From positions 1 to 7,536 of the forward strand of contig CAZBQG010000226.1 in NCBI GenBank assembly GCA_964493945.1: DNA of 7,536 nt, in the 5' to 3' direction. The position numbers were made by a program, and so were the translations under genes. Source of the stretch: CAZBQG01 sp964493945 (lineage in GTDB: Bacteria > Pseudomonadota > Alphaproteobacteria > Rhodospirillales > UBA2165). Below are positions 6,449 through 7,536 of this stretch, one piece after another (position 1 is the first letter of the stretch; each line of letters starts with the position of its first letter). Below the pieces are notes generated by a model. The model had not been told where the DNA came from. It made no database searches and worked only from the letters and a program-made list of their open reading frames with translations.

Positions 6449-7536
6449 CTAGGCGTCGCCCTCCTCATCCAAAGCGCTATCCTCAGCCTTGTCCGCTTCT
6501 TTTTTCTTTTTAGCGGCAGGCTTTTTGGCGGCCTTCTTTTTTGGCTTGGCTTCCTTCTTCGGCTTTTCGGCTTTTTCAGCTTTATCCGCCTTGTCCGCCT
6601 TAGCTGCCTTTTTGGTCTTTTTGGGCTTTTCCTCTGCTTCCGGTGCGGCCTCTTTGGGAGCGGCCTCCTCAGCTACCGGTTTCTCTTCGGGCTGGGCTTT
6701 TTCCTCCGGTGCTGCCTCTTCTTCCGGAGCTGCCTCTTTCTCTGGGGCTGCTTCTTCCTCTGGTGCTTCTTCCGGAGCAGCCTCGGCCTCGGCCGGTTCG
6801 TCCTCGTCCCCGGGTTCCTTCTTAGCTTCCTCGGCGGCGCTCTTTTGCTGGAGCGCCGCGCCCAGAATATCGCCCAGAGATGCGCCGGAATCAGACGAGC
6901 CATATTCGGCCATGGCCTTCTTTTCTTCCTCGATCTCACGCGCCTTGATCGACAGAGTCAGCTTGCGACCGGCCTTGTCCATCTGGGTTATCTTGGCATC
7001 CACCATATCGCCGCGAGCAAAGCGGTCTGGGCGCTGCTCGGATCGTTCCCGGGACAGATCGGACCGGCGGATGAAGCCAGGGACATCGCCTTCGACGGTC
7101 ACCTCGATGCCATTATCGACAATGGCCGTGACCGTGCAGGTAACCACATTGCCCTTCTTCAGCTTATCCATGCCGGTCTTCAGCGGATCATCGGTAAGCT
7201 GTTTGATACCCAGGCTGATACGTTCCTTTTCCACACCCACATCGAGCACCTTGACCTTGACCATATCGCCTTTTTTATAATCGTTGATGGCCTCGTCGCC
7301 CGATTTCACCCAATCCAGATCGGAGAGATGGACCATGCCGTCGATTTCCTCGGTGAGGCCGACGAAAAGCCCAAATTCTGTGATGTTCTTGATCTCGCCC
7401 TCGATCTCCACGCCGACCTGGAAGTTGGCCACGAAATCGGACCAGGGGTTGTTCATGGTCTGCTTCAGCCCCAGGCTGATGCGCCGCTTGGCGGGATCCA
7501 CATCCAGCACCATGACTTCGACTTCCTGGCTGGTGG
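6449..7536 (-). CDS. rpsA: 30S ribosomal protein S1 RpsA, C-terminal part, with long charged tail; 5' end outside window
   Basis: RNA-binding ribosomal protein that brings mRNA to the 30S subunit. The frame runs off the right edge, so the start is unseen; the Met at 7513 is internal, since in-frame codons for TSQEVEV precede it. Counting from that Met: the end of the fourth S1 domain (RRISLGLKQ), S1 domain five (about 33-105, with TEFGLFVGL, DGMVHLSDLDW, RISLGIKQL) and domain six (about 118-192, PGFIRRSDLSR, LTLSIKARE). They match E. coli S1 domains in order. After LGDILGAALQQ (213-223), near where relatives usually end, there are 131 further residues: acidic Glu/Ala/Pro repeats of the EEAAPEE kind (228-297), a Lys/Ala block (298-342; KADKADKAEKAEKPKK, KKKAAKKPAAKKKK) and an acidic end (EDSALDEEGDA). 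The tail is predicted disordered. The gene leads the visible operon. Confidence 0.96.
   Translation of the reverse strand, partial: TSQEVEVMVLDVDPAKRRISLGLKQTMNNPWSDFVANFQVGVEIEGEIKNITEFGLFVGLTEEIDGMVHLSDLDWVKSGDEAINDYKKGDMVKVKVLDVGVEKERISLGIKQLTDDPLKTGMDKLKKGNVVTCTVTAIVDNGIEVTVEGDVPGFIRRSDLSRERSEQRPDRFARGDMVDAKITQMDKAGRKLTLSIKAREIEEEKKAMAEYGSSDSGASLGDILGAALQQKSAAEEAKKEPGDEDEPAEAEAAPEEAPEEEAAPEKEAAPEEEAAPEEKAQPEEKPVAEEAAPKEAAPEAEEKPKKTKKAAKADKADKAEKAEKPKKEAKPKKKAAKKPAAKKKKEADKAEDSALDEEGDA
6452..6844 (-). repeat. Low-complexity region encoding the S1 tail (acidic EAP repeats, then Lys/Ala repeats)
   Basis: This in-frame low-complexity stretch fills the 3' end of rpsA. From 6832 to 6623 the code repeats imperfect units around EEAAPEE/EKEAAPEE; from 6622 to 6488 it repeats K-A-D/E-K and KKAAKK units. 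The coding strand is strongly purine-rich (GAA, GAG, AAG, AAA codons), so the plus strand is a long pyrimidine tract. Units vary at the codon level, so this looks like old repeat expansion with drift, not a recent perfect tandem duplication. Runs of five or six A occur in the Lys codons. Confidence 0.75.
6510..6556 (-). other. Candidate -1 ribosomal frameshift site in rpsA tail (A AAA AAG)
   Basis: In the rpsA frame the codons CCA AAA AAG (6544-6536) contain the heptamer A AAA AAG in the exact phase used at E. coli dnaX. A Shine-Dalgarno-like AAGGAA (6556-6551) ends 8 nt upstream, near the dnaX spacing of its stimulator. A -1 slip would add EGRQKACR and stop at TAA 6512-6510, replacing the last 28 residues. 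Only a weak 4-bp stem (AGGC/GCCT) is seen downstream, so the usual strong structure is lacking. Lys-rich genes make such heptamers easily; this is a candidate only. Confidence 0.25.

Noticed and set aside
6489..7280. A 263-codon plus-strand frame rich in Ser, Ala, Phe and Leu, opposite rpsA
   Set aside because: Its composition is the mirror of the Lys/Glu codons of the S1 tail (AAG gives CTT, GAA gives TTC). No ribosome site or independent evidence.
1..7536. A hidden defence system, mobile element, CRISPR array or RNA gene
   Set aside because: All but about 250 bases are accounted for by conserved housekeeping genes, and the gaps show no repeats or structures of that kind.

Overview
The window is a densely packed housekeeping segment of an alphaproteobacterial genome. 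It is GC-rich, and every supported gene lies on the minus strand, so transcription runs from the right edge to the left. The order rpsA, sppA, ihfB, lapA-like, pyrF, trpF, trpB, trpA, folC is the classic alphaproteobacterial cluster. Placing sppA between rpsA and ihfB suggests something near Rhodospirillales, but a genus cannot be named from this sequence alone.

Right part (7536-5107): the C-terminal two thirds of ribosomal protein S1 (its start lies outside the window), then signal peptide peptidase SppA after 26 nt. After an 88-nt spacer comes the beta subunit of integration host factor, and after 37 nt a small LapA-domain inner-membrane protein that starts at TTG. S1 carries an unusual tail of about 130 residues: an acidic Glu/Ala/Pro block followed by a Lys/Ala block that resembles a histone H1 tail.

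Middle and left part (4775-97): pyrF, trpF, trpB, trpA and folC overlap one another by 1 to about 14 nt, which points to translational coupling. They cover the last step of UMP synthesis, the last three enzymatic activities of tryptophan synthesis (PRAI, and the beta and alpha subunits of tryptophan synthase), and folate glutamylation. No trp leader or attenuator is visible before trpF, because its start lies inside pyrF. accD, usually found between trpA and folC in this neighbourhood, is absent. trpA and folC overlap directly, through the same 10-base string found at the trpB/trpA junction.

The left end (1-96) holds no gene; it contains an imperfect palindrome that may end the operon or be a dispersed repeat. 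I saw no mobile element, CRISPR array, tRNA, rRNA or defence system. The best leads are the S1 tail, an in-frame A AAA AAG slippery heptamer inside that tail, the missing accD, and short out-of-frame ORFs at the sppA and ihfB starts.
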